Shown one piece after another: positions 1 to 10,725 of a stretch of DNA of 64,000 bases. Made by a program: the position numbers and the translations under genes. Positions within the stretch are counted from its first letter, which is position 1. Each line of letters begins with the position of its first letter. Where the stretch lies: the NCBI GenBank assembly GCA_003586115.2, contig QVOM02000126.1, forward strand, positions 8,958,056 through 9,022,055, in the 5' to 3' direction. Below the pieces are notes generated by a model. The model was not told where the DNA came from and made no database searches. It saw nothing but the letters and a program-made list of their open reading frames with translations. This DNA comes from Salvator merianae (taxonomy: Eukaryota > Chordata > Lepidosauria > Squamata > Teiidae).

Positions 1-489
1 AAGTAGAAGGAAGCAGCAAAATAAATTACAAACACACACAAGCAAACACCAAGCAAAACACTATTCAAGGGGGCTATTTAAAGTGTGCACTTTGGGTTTC
101 CATCTGCCATATTTAGATGCCATTTTAGGAAAGGATGGAGACAGAAACAGGTGATTATATTACTAGGTAGCAAAACAAAGGAGGTACTGTTGTATCCGCC
201 GGTCTGCTGAGGGAAGAGAGACAGAATGTTAAAATAAACAGGCACCGTTACAATTGAGGGCCTTTCCTTTCCCCTCCTTATTTTCTCAGTCAATTTCCTG
301 TTTGGGGATGGAAAATTTCACCAGAACTAAAAAGAATGGAGACCTGCTTGCCATTCAGTGGTAAATATGTCTCCCTTTCAGTGCTGTTTGGTGTCAGGTA
401 GCACCTGCTTTGCTTCAAGGAAGTTCCATTTGTTAGAAATGTGTGACCCCTGGCAAACCTTCATCTTGCACTGAAGTTCAGAGGGAGTC
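1..489. other. Unique-looking non-coding sequence
   Basis: AT-rich sequence with no repeat I recognise and no convincing reading frame. The only sizeable frame is a short minus-strand one without recognisable motifs, so I treat it as chance. Confidence 0.4.
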
Positions 490-492
490 CCA

Positions 493-910
493 TGGTGTGA
501 TCAGATTCACTTAAAGAGGTGCCCTCTGGGCAAATTTGAGTCTGTAATGACAGACATTTTTCCTTGCATTCACCTTACTCCGGCTTGAAGTCATAGGAAA
601 GTTGACTCCTCAATATTCTAGATTTCATAGCTCTAAAGATGTCTCTTCCTTTCAAGTCTGGTTGGGCAGGAAACTACATAGGCAAGGAGGTGGGAGGTGC
701 TCACTGAATGGCCAGTCAGCGCCAAGCACCCTTAGTCAGGGTATGTATTGCCTGATTGGATGCAAATATAGGCTGCAGTGTGGCAAAATAAAGGTAGGTT
801 CTCAGCTGTATATTCGGTTAATTGTTTGGAAGGCATTTTTTTTGAGCATCTGGGGATGGGACACTTTTTCTAAAGGGGATGACTGAAAAAAGCACTGTCT
901 GATTGCACCC
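493..910. mobile_element. GGGTG-ended MITE, copy 1 (family E)
   Basis: A 418-bp element nearly colinear with 52199-52651. The ends are inverted: left TGGTGTGATCAGA and right CTGATTGCACCC. The flanks carry a 3-bp direct duplication CCA (490-492 and 911-913). No coding capacity is visible. The interior shares stretches such as GGTTGGGCAGGAAA and an AAATAAAG motif with the second copy. The inverted ends and short target duplication indicate a cut-and-paste DNA transposon. An LTR identity is unlikely because the ends are inverted. The superfamily is unassigned. Confidence 0.7.
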
Positions 911-989
911 CCACTTATCAAACATTCTTGCATTCCAGATAATGTGCTGCTTACTTCTCAATGCTCGATCTTTAGACAAGGTAGAAGTA

Positions 990-1170
990 TAACAACATAA
1001 GAAATGCTCTGCTGGATGAGACCAGTGGCCTACTGAATTCAGCAGCCTGTTCACACAGGTTCCAACCACATAGCCACTTGCAGCAGTCTTCCAGGTGTTT
1101 AGAGGGCAGGGGCGACAAACCATTCAAGCACCCATTTGGTCCCTGGGACTCATGGAACAGCACAAGATTT
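990..1170 (-). mobile_element. CR1 LINE 3' end fragment
   Basis: Reads AACATAAGAAATGCTCTGCTGG on the plus strand, the reverse complement of the CR1 tail ending TTCTTATGTT. It belongs to the TTCTTATG-tail type seen many times in this window. Related CR1 sequence resumes at about 1465. Confidence 0.65.
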
Positions 1171-1464
1171 GTCTTGTTAAACTATTCTTGGCCCACCCTT
1201 ACTGTTCGTTCCACTCATGATTTCCACGTAAATGCACAGGATATCCAGGAGATGACTCAACAGCTGAGCATGCAGCCACAGCTGCTGCTGGGAACAAAAA
1301 CATGGTGGACCTGCAGCTGCATTTCTGGTCCTGGCAGTGATACTGGAGGTGTTTTTGGCTGCTGCAAATAGCATTTCATTGCTACAGCACTCCCTCTGGG
1401 TTCTGCAACAGTGCACAATGGAGACCAGGCCGTGGGTCACCAGGTCCTGAGGCTGATACTCAGA

Positions 1465-1700
1465 TACTGCTAGTCTGGCAGGTGCCACAGTGGCCAACCA
1501 GTTGTGTATGAAACCACAGTTTGCCACTCTCATAGTCTCCAGCAGCTGGCCTTTTCAGGCTCATTGCCTCCCATGGGACCCAGTAGACTTTGATAATCCC
1601 ATCCTCCATGAATGTCTCTAAGACTTTCTTGAAGCCATCCAAGCAGATCACCAATATCATATCTCATGGCAGTGAATTAATTGAGCATTCTGTGAAGGAA
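1465..1700 (-). mobile_element. CR1 LINE 3' region, upstream part
   Basis: Contains the reverse complement of the conserved CR1 stretch before the tail (GCCATCCAAGCAGATC, then a block matching the 'aatttactaccagaagaggtg' area of other copies). The gap from 1170 to 1465 is filled by sequence I cannot name, so this copy is interrupted or rearranged. Confidence 0.5.
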
Positions 1701-1839
1701 TGCTTCCTTTTGTCTGACCTGATTATTCCATGGTTCATCCTCATTGGGCAATTCTGGTTCTCATATTTTGGGAAAGGAAGAAAAACTTACCCTCAGGGAC
1801 AAAACAAAGGTGTAATAGGTCCCAGACACAATGGAGACC

Positions 1840-2055
1840 AAGGATGATTCCGCACTGGTGGGTATCCTGGACCACGAAGCATACTAGGAACCTCCCTTCC
1901 AGATGCTGGTGTGATCGAAGGGAGGCCCCATCCCTAGCTAGTACACTCTGTCTACACAGGATGAAACATAGACCAGACCACCAGGCCCAAAATGGCAAAT
2001 TGGTCCGGTCTATTGGTACATGTCTTTTTTTAGGTCTACCAGCATACTAGGGGGT
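1840..2055. mobile_element. Fragment of C-family DNA transposon
   Basis: Shares blocks with 11212-11895, 22440-22620 and 61430-61615: a 'chain-terminal' block near ACCACGAAGCATACTAGGA, a GGGAGGCC block, CTCTGTCTACACAGGATG, and an AAAATGGC block. No terminal duplications were found, so this is a partial copy. Confidence 0.45.
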
Positions 2056-2064
2056 GGTATAATG

Positions 2065-2435
2065 GACCTTGGAGGTGGACAAGGGGAAATATTTTTTCAC
2101 CCAGAGGGTCATTGGTCTATGGAATTTATTACCAAAAGAGGTGGTGGCAGCAATCAGCCTAGATAGCTTTAAGAAAGGATTGGACAGATTCATGGAGGTC
2201 AGGTGTATCAATGGCTACTAAAATGGATACCCAGGTACTGCCTCCAGGGTGGAGAGACAGGCAGGATGTCTGTAAAACCATTTGTGGGGAGTCAAGAGCA
2301 GATGAAGGTTTTGCTTTTATCTTCTGCTTGAGATACCCAGAAGCAATCGTTGGACCACTGTGTGAAACAGAATGCTGGACTAGATGGGCCGTGGCCTGAT
2401 CCAGCAGGGTTCCTCTTATGTTCTTATGGGTGAAT
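2065..2435 (+). mobile_element. CR1 LINE 3' end
   Basis: Well-preserved CR1 3' end. It has the TTTTTTCACCCAGAGGGTC block, a GAGGTGGTGGCAGCAATCAG block, AGCTTTAAGAAAGGATTGGA, then a 3' UTR ending GATCCAGCAGGGTTCCTCTTATGTTCTTATG. The TTCTTATG repeat at the tail is the CR1-type octamer. It is 5'-truncated, as most CR1 copies are, with no coding capacity left. Confidence 0.85.
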
Positions 2436-2751
2436 GGCATGCCTCAATGGTCTGGTATACAAAGGAACTGATTGTGCTGTCACCACAAGGTGTTTCACCG
2501 CAATGGGTCTTCTTGGCCTTTGAAGCATTTGGACGTCCCCCACGCTGACTTCAAAGGTGATATGAAGTTCAGAGCTGACTCAGTTCCAGTCCAAGAGCCA
2601 TCCGGCCCAGCAAGATTCAGTCTGCTTTGTCCAGCCTACTAAAGGTAAGAGCAAAAAGGCCCCAAGACAAAACCAAGACAATGCACCGAGGCAAAATCAA
2701 CCCACCTCCTAAAAAAACACAGAGGAAGGCACAATTAATACACAAAAGGGG

Positions 2752-3115
2752 CACTGGCGTAGCAAGGTGGGGCGCGGGGGGCGGTGCGCACCGGGTGGCA
2801 CCTTGTTGAGGGCGGTACCCGCCTTTGAGTTGGGCCCTCCCACCCGCCCGTCCGCCGGTTTGCCTTTAGTCGGCTTCACCGGCATGTCTGCCGCTCGCTC
2901 GCCACTCGCTCACCCCGCCCGCCGCTCGCTCGCCCCGCCTGCCACTCGCTCGCCGCTCGCTCACCGTGCCGGCTGGCGTGCGCGCACGCGGCCATCATCA
3001 CGGCGGCAGCGGGAGTAGGCAGCTGCAGGGTGGGGAGTCCTGCAGGGCGGGGCGCCCTGCTCGGCTGCCGCTGTTTGGTCCACCCCGGGTGGCGGAACAT
3101 GTAGCTACGCCGCTG
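2752..3115. mobile_element. CpG-rich hAT MITE with perfect 8-bp target duplication
   Basis: A 364-bp GC- and CpG-rich element flanked by a perfect AAAAGGGG duplication (2744-2751 and 3116-3123). The inverted ends are CACTGGCGTAGC on the left and GCTACGCCGCTG on the right. An 8-bp duplication with CAGYGGCG-like ends is the signature of hAT transposons. The interior carries a degenerate tandem run of GCTCGCTCGCCACTCGCTC type (about 2890-2965). No transposase frame is present, so it is non-autonomous. Confidence 0.85.
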
Positions 3116-3123
3116 AAAAGGGG

Positions 3124-3760
3124 ATGAACCCTGCAATATTTGGAACATTTGACCAAAAGTTCCTCCATTGTGAGAAAAGTCAGTTCATATCTATCTTTGC
3201 TTTCTGTTCCTTAATGAGCAGATCTGCCCTGCAATTGTATGCCTCTTTACAGAGGAGTCTTTGGCAAGAGCCTTTATCAGTTTGGAAGTCCACATAGGCA
3301 ACGGCTGTGCTCACAAGTCCTTTGCAGAAGTGCAGTTTCTGGTCTATGCTACTCTCCAGAGCACCAAAAATAGGGCTGGAAGTTTGCCATGGCATTCCTG
3401 CAAAGGACTTTGAAGACCCTGAAGCATCATGAAACACATAACATTGTTCCTGTGGCTCCTACATGCCTTCCGGCTCGGATCCTGCACAAAGACAAACAGG
3501 AAAACTGCTGCTGGACTAAGAAAAAGACCCCAGCATGCTTTTAAGTTCACCTCTGACCTCAGACTTTCAGGGGCAAAATTGCTAGTCACAGAATTGGGTA
3601 ATGAGAGGTTAATGTCAGACATGTAATGGCAAGTCCTCGTTACAGGAATTTACTTTGTAGCAGCATCTACTGTATTGTATTTAGTATTGACTAATGTGAA
3701 CATATAATCCTTTACGTTCAGTGGGACCAGTTTTCTTGAAGGTTTGAATAGAATTGCAGT
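3124..3760. other. Unique-looking non-coding sequence
   Basis: No recognised repeat. Two overlapping minus-strand frames at 3180-3622 have no recognisable domain and no supporting signals, and I regard them as chance. Confidence 0.35.
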
Positions 3761-3764
3761 CTTG

Positions 3765-4200
3765 GGGCCTGCTTGCACTTTTCACTAGTGACCATCAGCA
3801 TGCTCACTAGGCAACCGCCTCTGCACTTTGCAGAGGCCCTTGTGATCAGGAGCAGGCTACAGTTGTTCCCAATTTCTACTAGCTGTGGAGCACAAAATTG
3901 TGCTCCACAGGTGTATCAGGAGCAGCTGGACTCCTCCTGGTATGCAGCATTTGCACCTGCTTCTGGGTGCGAATGCTGTGCTTTTCAGCACGGCCGTGCA
4001 GTCATGCCATGCATCCTCACCCACCATGGCAGCAGCTGGATGCTTCCCTGGCCACTGTCATGGCAGGTGGCCAGCATTTGCGTTGTGAACGCTGCATGCC
4101 CATTTCTGGAATGTTCCAGCCATCGCAGTGTGGATGGTCACTGCACTGTGAGCGCTGTTCCATCTTGGAATATTCGATTGCAAACATTGTCTTACAGTGT
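3765..4200. mobile_element. B-family MITE, right end not resolved
   Basis: The left end GGGGCCTGCTTGCACTTTTC matches the GGGCCTGTTCACACTT end of intact copies. The interior has shared B-family blocks: GCTCACTAG, GATCAGGAGCAG, GTGCTCCACAG, a CCATGGCAGCAGCTGG block, and a late CATCTTGGAATAT block. The expected CAGGCCC right end is missing or mutated. Confidence 0.6.
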
Positions 4201-4489
4201 CTTTTAGTTGTAACAGTTCTGATTCTTGTCTGGGCTTCCACCCCACCAAATACAGTTACTGGCGCTGGATATATAAAATGCACCATTATTAAAACTGCAA
4301 ATAATCAGGGGCAATTATACATTAAACGCATCCCTTCCAAAGTGATGGAGAGGGAAAATCTAGATTTTATTTAGTGCATTCTCCTTGGAAAGAAGCGGCA
4401 CCCGTCCCACAAACTAACTTCATTTTTCAACTTCGCTGTTGATACCATCCTGTAGTTATATCCTCTTTGATTTAACTTTGTGACCTTCC

Positions 4490-4957
4490 TTACGAAATCA
4501 GGCTGCAACATCTTGGCCTCTTCAGTCTTGAAAGATGGTGTTTAAGAGGGGACATGACTGAAGTATATAAAATCATGCACAGTATGGATAGGGTGGACAG
4601 AGAGAAATTATTTTCTCTTTCACACAACACTAGGACTAGCGGACACTCTATGAAACTGATGGGTAGCAGAGTTAGGACTGACAAGGTGAAGTATTTTTTC
4701 ACCCAGACAGGTCATCAGTCTATGTAATTTACTACCGGAAGAGGTGGTGACAGCAATCAGCCTGGACAGCTTTAAGAACAACTTGGACAGATTCATGGAG
4801 GTCAGGTGTACTACCAGCTACTAGAATGAATGGCTAGGTACTGCCTCCAGGGTGGAGCAAGGAGGGTTTTGCCTTTGTCTTCTGCTTGAGATGTCCAGAA
4901 GCAATTGGTAGGCCACTGTGTGAGACAGGATGCTGGACTAGATGGGCTGCGGCTGCT
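4490..4957 (+). mobile_element. CR1 LINE 3' end, tail lost
   Basis: About 470 bp of CR1, including some of the end of the RT frame region (GGTGTTTAAGAGGGGACATG, GTATATAAAATCATGCACAG), then the CACCCAGACAGGTCATC and GGACTAGATGGGCTGCGGC blocks. It stops before the TTCTTATG tail, so the 3' end was deleted or replaced. Confidence 0.8.
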
Positions 4958-5071
4958 GGAATGGGAGGCAGGGTGTGTACATGGCTGATGCCTCCTACCC
5001 TTCCAGGTTTCAAGCCCGTGGAACAAATGTTCTGCGGCCTCAAAGTCTGAACTCTTAACAGTGAAGCGCTG

Positions 5072-5108
5072 GACAGGAAATGGCTGTGGAAGTCAGCCAT
5101 TTCCTGTC
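5072..5108. repeat. Perfect 15-bp inverted repeat (hairpin)
   Basis: GACAGGAAATGGCTG (5072-5086) and its exact complement (5094-5108) are separated by 7 nt. A related GAAAATGGCTGCC...TTTCCTGCC pair is at about 22360-22400, so this is probably the centre of a degenerate DNA transposon. Confidence 0.7.
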
Positions 5109-5397
5109 TGGTGCTTAATCACATGGAGCAGAAAATGGCAGAAATAAGCTGTTCTTGGCCTTGATGCCCCTCTAAACAGTGGCAGTGGGGGCAGGAAGCT
5201 CCCTTGGACAGGTCTACGTCCCCTGGGGGTGGCTGCAGGCTTGATGGGGGTGCAAGTGTGTGGTTGCCCTTCCCTGGGGGGACAGAGACCCTTACAAGGT
5301 GGACTTTCAGGGACATCTGGATGCCGCCCTTGATTGCAGAAGAGGGGAAACTGGCTGCTGAGAGGATGTTTTTTTTCTGAGGTGCATGGTGAAAGAC

Positions 5398-5517
5398 CTT
5401 TAAATTGCAAAACTTTTAGGGCTGTTGCGTGGCGGATGACTTCTAGATTTGAGAAATACCCTTAAACTGCAAAACCTTTACAGCTATTGTGTGGCTGATG
5501 ACTTCTATATCTGGGGT
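5398..5517. repeat. Diverged tandem duplication, unit about 62 bp
   Basis: Two adjacent diverged copies share CTTTAAATTGCAAAACTTTT / CCTTAAACTGCAAAACCTTT, followed by GCTGTTGCGTGGCGGATGACTTCTA / GCTATTGTGTGGCTGATGACTTCTA. No open frame spans them convincingly. Confidence 0.75.
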
Positions 5518-5529
5518 GTGTGTGTGTGT

Positions 5530-6290
5530 GGGGGGGAAGCTGCATATTTGTCTTCCCAAAACATTCTTGCCTGCAGGCTTTTTGGAACTGACTCAAGTAG
5601 CTAATTAGATGTTAGATGCTATTTAGGGCCTTTCCTGCACCTTCCGTGGGCTTTTTCTCCGTGCTGTTGGCAAGCTGTAATTTTATCTGAGAACTCTGCT
5701 GTGCAGCCTCTGCCTGATGTCAATGCATCCTATTTAAAAGCTAAGATAAACAGAGATGTCCCATATAACCCAGTTAGTTTCCAGTGGCTGGAAGTGTATT
5801 TTTAAATCAGTGTGTTGCAGAGAGGAGAACCAACTCTGTGCTCAGCTGCCTGGAAAAACGGGGAAACACAGTGTAGTCTATGGCAAGATCTGCACCATCC
5901 CTTTGGACCGTACCAGAAGGATGAGTGCTGCCCAGTGACCGCACATCACCACCAGTCAAAATAGGGCCTGGAGTGCAGTGAGTGTACATCACTGGCTAGA
6001 CTGCTCCTGAGGGTGGAATCTGCTTCTGGGGCAGCTCCGTTTGCAAAGTAGGAAGAATTGTTCTGCAAAAATGGATCGGCCAGGTTTGCTCATGCCACCA
6101 CCTTGCAGAAAGACAGAGGCAGCAGGACTGGCCCACGTCTAGTGCCAGAGCCTGGCAGCATTTCATCAGGCTCCAAAAATGGTTGATGTCTAGGGTCATT
6201 TCCAGAGCCTGGTAAAATGTTCCAGCATGGAAACTTCAATGCCAGGGAACATGCCAGGAAGGTGTTCCAGCCTCTTGATCATTCTGGTTG
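5530..6290. other. Unique non-coding island, candidate conserved element
   Basis: No transposon signature. The stretch 5590-5775 has the AT-rich, homopolymer-poor texture often seen in conserved vertebrate non-coding sequence (CTAATTAGATGTTAGATGC, TATTTAAAAGCTAAGATAAAC). This is an impression only; no alignment was possible. Confidence 0.3.
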
Positions 6291-6408
6291 CCCTTTTCTA
6301 CAGAACCTGATCCTGTTCAGGGTTGCTTTGATTAGGATTACCAGTAGACTTGTTTAAACATCTGCAAGAATTCCTCAGAAAATCATCAGGAAATGGCAAC
6401 AACTTGGG

Positions 6409-6810
6409 TTGTTTAAATACTTCATTGATGTAAATGGAGAATGCTTTTCCACCCCCTTTATTTATTCTTATTTTCCTGAAGACCAGGCTTTTTATGAAAA
6501 TAAACTGCTTCTGCAGGTTGTGCTCACCAAGGGAGAGCAAATTATAATTCATACTTTAGACCCAATGGGGGTAGAAATATGGGGCCTAAATTAAGACAGG
6601 TTAAATAAAGCAATTCCTTTTAAGGTAGCCAACATTTTAGCTCAAGCTGTGAAAATATGGGAGATGAGGCAACGAACTGACTGTGATTTTAGTAAAGCCA
6701 ATGAATGGATTGTAACTGCTAATTGCAGAGGCAGGGCTCTTGTCCTGATTGTTGGGTATAATTTATTGGCTGTGAACCAAAATCAGACTTTGATTAGATT
6801 TGATTCCTGA
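6409..6810 (+). pseudogene. Decayed open frame of unknown origin
   Basis: One reading frame is open for about 61 codons (6409-6594), meets a TAA, and continues in the same frame for about 70 more codons to a TGA near 6808. A 130-codon run with one stop is more than expected by chance in AT-rich DNA. The sequence contains no motif I can name. It could be a decayed transposon or retroelement gene, a pseudogene fragment, or chance. I propose no function. Confidence 0.35.
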
Positions 6811-7727
6811 GGTCAGCTCTTTCTACTATCTGTTGCAGGATTATGGAGCTCTAATGACATTCATCAGGTTCATCTGATGGCATCGTAACTTTCCCTTATG
6901 GAAGGAAATGCTGCCATTTCGAGGAAGATGGGAGATCTATTAGGAGGTCAGCATTAGGAGGCGAAGGTGGAAATAATGGGGTGCAGTGGGAACCCAGCTA
7001 GAAATGGCAATCCAGCAAAAAGGCAGCCGAGGTTATTCAGGTACAAGAAATGTATTCAGCTCTGTGAAGCTGCCCATAAATCCTTATTTGTATGTTAATA
7101 GATTTCAAATGAATGTTGAATTGCTGCCAAAGCATTAATGCTGAGTTGTCACACACCTTTCCACTACATCTGATTAGGAAGCATAATTGTCTTGAGTACA
7201 ATTTCAGCTCCTCTGTCTTCTGCAAGTCTCACCACAGTTTGGCTCGCTTGCTATTCTTACATGTGGACGTAGCTATCCTTAAGGGTTAAAAGGCACAGCT
7301 GCACACAATATTCCTGAAATGCTTTGAGCTAAGAAAACACTGTGTTGTGCTCTGCTTCAGGAATGTTCACATTCCTAATTGTGAACCCACCTCAAACTCT
7401 CTTTCCTTCCACCTTCTTCTGCACACGTGTTGGACATTCTACTTCAGTTTCTTCCAAGTAGCCCCGGTTATTTCCTCCCTTCTATAGTGATTGGCCATCT
7501 CTTTTTGTCAGTCACTGACTTTCATTTTTGTTTTTTTGTTTTTGCCCAAGGCCCAGCCTCCCAAAATGCATTTGAGCAACACGCAAAAAACTTCCATATG
7601 CTTTAGAAGTAAAACAAAAAACAAACACTTTCTGGCTGGATTTTATCCGCTCTTCAGAAAATCCACCTTTGGGTTAGATAATGAGGAAGCAAAATGGTTT
7701 GTCATGTTGCTGATACCTACTCTTACA
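6810..7727. other. Unique-looking non-coding sequence
   Basis: AT-rich, with no recognised repeat. A weak D-family-like block may lie at 7640-7730 (GAAAATCCACCTTTGGGTTAGATAATG). Confidence 0.35.
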
Positions 7728-7945
7728 TAAGAACTTAAGAGGAGCCCTGCTGGATCAGGCCACAGCCCCTCTAGTCCACCCTCTTGTCTCACACAGTGGT
7801 GCACCAATTCCTTCTGGGCATTCTTAAGCAGAAGACATGGGCAAAAACTTCACAAGCTCTTGATCCTGCCTGTTTCTCCAACCTGAAAGTGGTGCCTGGG
7901 TGTCAATTCTAGTAGCCATTTGATACATCTTGACTTCAGAGATTG
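7728..7945 (-). mobile_element. CR1 LINE 3' end
   Basis: Begins CATAAGAACTTAAGAGGAGCCCTGCTGGATCAGGCCAC on the plus strand, the reverse complement of the TTCTTATG-type CR1 tail. Blocks matching TCTCACACAGTGG and the GCCATTTGATACATC area of other copies follow. Confidence 0.75.
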
Positions 7946-8054
7946 ATTGAAGGTGGATTCAGGCTCAGAGACATGCTTAGAAGAAAACTAAAGGAGAGTT
8001 CCAGACAAGAGAATTATTCCTGTGGAGCAAGTGATTGGTGGCTGGAGAAGGCAG

Positions 8055-8185
8055 ATGTAGGTCTAAATTTGTTGTTGGGTGATACCACTGAGTCAGGGTT
8101 GACTCCTGTTGATTCTGTGGATTTCTAAATTTCCTGGCAGATACACGTTTGCCATTACCGTCTTCCCAGTAGAAGCTGGGCATCA
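8055..8185 (-). mobile_element. tRNA-derived SINE fragment (tail half)
   Basis: Contains GTTGTTGGGTGATACCACTGAGTCAGG and GGCAGATACACGTTTGCCATTACC, matching the body of the SINE that is complete at 57628-57986. The tRNA-like head is missing. Confidence 0.6.
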
Positions 8186-8416
8186 GTCTAGCAACTCTTT
8201 GTTTTCTTTCCAGTGCTTGAACACTCTGCCATAGCAACTCTGTAGGAATGAACAGTGTATAATGCTGAGTCAGGGATTCCCTTTCTTTATTAATGTTCCT
8301 TCAGGCAGGAATTCCACTGGGAAAAATCAGGCTAATATTTTTTTCTTGGCTTGACATACTTCACAGGGTTGTTGTGAGGATGAAATAAAAGCTGCCTAGT
8401 GCATTTTGGAGAAACG

Positions 8417-8417
<1 letters not shown>

Positions 8418-8469
<52 letters not shown>

Positions 8470-8594
8470 TGAAAGAAAGAGAGAGAAAGAGAAAAAGAGA
8501 AAAAGAGAAAGAAAGAAAAAGAAAGAAGGAAAGAAAGAGAGAGAGAAGGAAGGAAGGAAGGAAGGAAGGAAGGAAGGAAGGAAGGAAGGAAGGA

Positions 8595-8654
<60 letters not shown>

Positions 8655-8680
8655 ATTTTATTCATTCATTCATTCATTCA
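8418..8680. repeat. (GAAA)n/(GAAG)n compound microsatellite
   Basis: A purine-only strand of GAAA, GAGA and GAAGG units, ending in a short (ATTC)n run at 8658-8680. Long Lys/Arg/Glu frames here are artefacts of the repeat. Confidence 0.95.
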
Positions 8681-8779
8681 GATCTATTTATTTCTACATG
8701 CTGTTTTTACACATGGTAGAGCCCAGGATTCCTCTAATCCAGTACATCGAAATAATCAGATATAATACAGAAAAGACAT

Positions 8780-9211
8780 CAATGAGGTGCAGCGGCCATC
8801 CGCACTGCAAGGGCTGGATGAGCCTGGAACCCGACTTCCGGCACTCGCAGTGTTAATGCTGGCTGCCTGCCGTGACAGTGGCTGCAGAAATGTCTAACTG
8901 CTGCCATGGTGACCATAGGTGCAGGGCATAAGTGCATAGCTGTAACCACAGCGTGGCACACAAGTACACAGCTGCAGTCACGCTGCACCCTGACCTGCAG
9001 CATTCACACCCGGAAGTTGGCATGAACACTGTGTACCGGGAGCAGTCCAGCTGCACCCAATTTAGCTATGGACAGTATTTTAGTTGTCTACAGCTAGAAG
9101 TGATCAGGAGTGGCTGCAGACGCTCCCGACTTCTAAGGCATCCGCAAAATGCAGATGCATTGTGTTAATGAGCATCCGGATGCTCACTAGCACTCAAGTG
9201 TGAACAGGCCC
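8780..9211. mobile_element. B-family MITE, left end lost
   Basis: The right end is intact: CACTCAAGTGTGAACAGGCCC. The interior has B-family blocks (GCAGCGGCCATCCGCACTGC, CATTCACACCCGGAAGTTGG, GTACCGGGAGCAGTCC, CTCACTAGCACTC). No GGGCC left end is found, so it is truncated. Confidence 0.65.
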
Positions 9212-9214
9212 AAA

Positions 9215-10190
9215 TCTGCAGTCTTACCTTGTCTCCTTCCTGTCTCTCTACGCCTATTTTAAAATGCAAGTTTCTTGGGGCAGAAACATGTCCTGTTATA
9301 ACAAACGCCCCATGTGTGGCTGTTTATTTTCTTCTTTGCTTCTAATTTAATCCTGCTTTGAGGCATAAAAATGACAGTGATTTAAGACAGCTCCTTTCCC
9401 CAAGCTCACCAGTGAGAAGACATGACCCGAGACTGTGCGAGACAGAAAATAAATTTAGAGAAGGAAAGGAGATGTGGGCAGTGTAAAGTTATGGAGCTAT
9501 AATAATGACTGGATGAAATAGCAAGATTCAACAACAGAAAGGAAAAGATAGTTGCAGGTTTTTAGTTTTCACTATTCTAGTTTGCACAGGATGGTCGTCT
9601 TTCTGCCTCTCCTGCAGCCTGATGGAATTTGTTGCAAATAACAGTACCAGAGCACAGAAGCTACCAACGTCTTCTTGCTGTTCTTGCTTCAAAGTGAGTG
9701 TGGGAGAGAAATCAGAACCACCCAAGTAATGCTCAACTGGATCTTTTCTTGCCAACAAAGTCCTGTTTTAGGAGAGGAAGCTGCAGTGTGAGGTACCAGG
9801 ACATGGGAGAAAGCTGCTCATGGTGGAGACACAATCCATTCTTGTCCTCGTGGGCTAAGATAAAGGATGCTATTGTATATTCCTGTGCCCCTGTGCACAC
9901 ATATTAGGTGAATAGACACAAAGTTATTCAGATCGCGGCTCCTGGAGTTGAAGGCACTTTTCTTTGTAGCAGAACCTCTCAAAAGATGCACATTGTTTAC
10001 TGGAGACAGTCTGCTCTGGCGCAGACAAAGTTACACTATATTGACTATAATGAAGGGGGCGTGGCGAAGGATAGCTTAATGGGGTTTGTGTTTAGCTCTT
10101 AATGGATGTAAATATACAAAGATCTATCCTTCCAAAATGTAACACCCAAGATGTCCACCGAGAAAGTATCTGAAGGGCTCTCACAGTGCA
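9215..10190. other. Unique-looking non-coding sequence
   Basis: No repeat recognised. The short frames on both strands carry no recognisable domain. Confidence 0.35.
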
Positions 10191-10194
10191 GAGG

Positions 10195-10487
10195 GATTGA
10201 CCCTATTCTCACTTACACAAAAAGGAAGGACTAGAAACAATGGGATGAAACTTCAAGGGAGTAGATACAGGCTAGATATTAGAAAAAACTTTCCAACAGT
10301 AAGGGTGATCAGTCATTGGAACAGGTTACCACAGGAGGTGGTGGGCTCTCCTTCACTGGAGGCCTTCAAGGAGAGGCTGGATGGATATCTGTCTGGGATG
10401 CTTTAGCGAATCCTGCATTGAGCAGGGAGTTGGACTCGATGACCCTGGAGGTCCCTTCCAACTCTATGATTCTATGATTCTATGAAA
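10195..10487 (+). mobile_element. CR1 LINE 3' end, ATTCTATG-tail type
   Basis: Carries the end of the CR1 RT frame (TGGAACAGGTTACCACAGGAGGTGGTG), a GAGAGGCTGGATGGATATCT block, GGTCCCTTCCAACTCTATGA, and a tail of three ATTCTATG-like octamers. It is a 5'-truncated insertion, a different CR1 lineage from the TTCTTATG-tailed copies. Confidence 0.92.
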
Positions 10488-10640
10488 TCTTTAGCATGTC
10501 TATCTTTAGATTTTAAGAGAAGTCATCATGGCATCTTCTCATATAGTCAGGATATGTGAATTCGTACTGTTGGACTACTGTGTCAGTTATCTATTTTGAC
10601 CCTTTGGGCAACAAACATAATTGTCCTGTTGGTTGTTCTG

Positions 10641-10700
<60 letters not shown>

Positions 10701-10725
10701 CCTACCTACCTACCTATCCATCCAT
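10641..10725. repeat. (TCTA)n microsatellite
   Basis: About 20 TCTA/CCTA units. It forms Ile/Tyr/Leu/Ser repeat frames that are not genes. Confidence 0.95.

Noticed and set aside
493..910. Solo LTR
   Set aside because: An AATAAA-like signal is present, but the ends are inverted complements (GATCAGA/CTGATTG) and the second copy has the same ends; a MITE fits better.
2767..3018. CpG island or promoter
   Set aside because: The block is a hAT MITE with a perfect 8-bp duplication; there is no adjacent gene.
8396..8765. Long basic open frames
   Set aside because: Translation of the (GAAA)n/(GAAG)n microsatellite.
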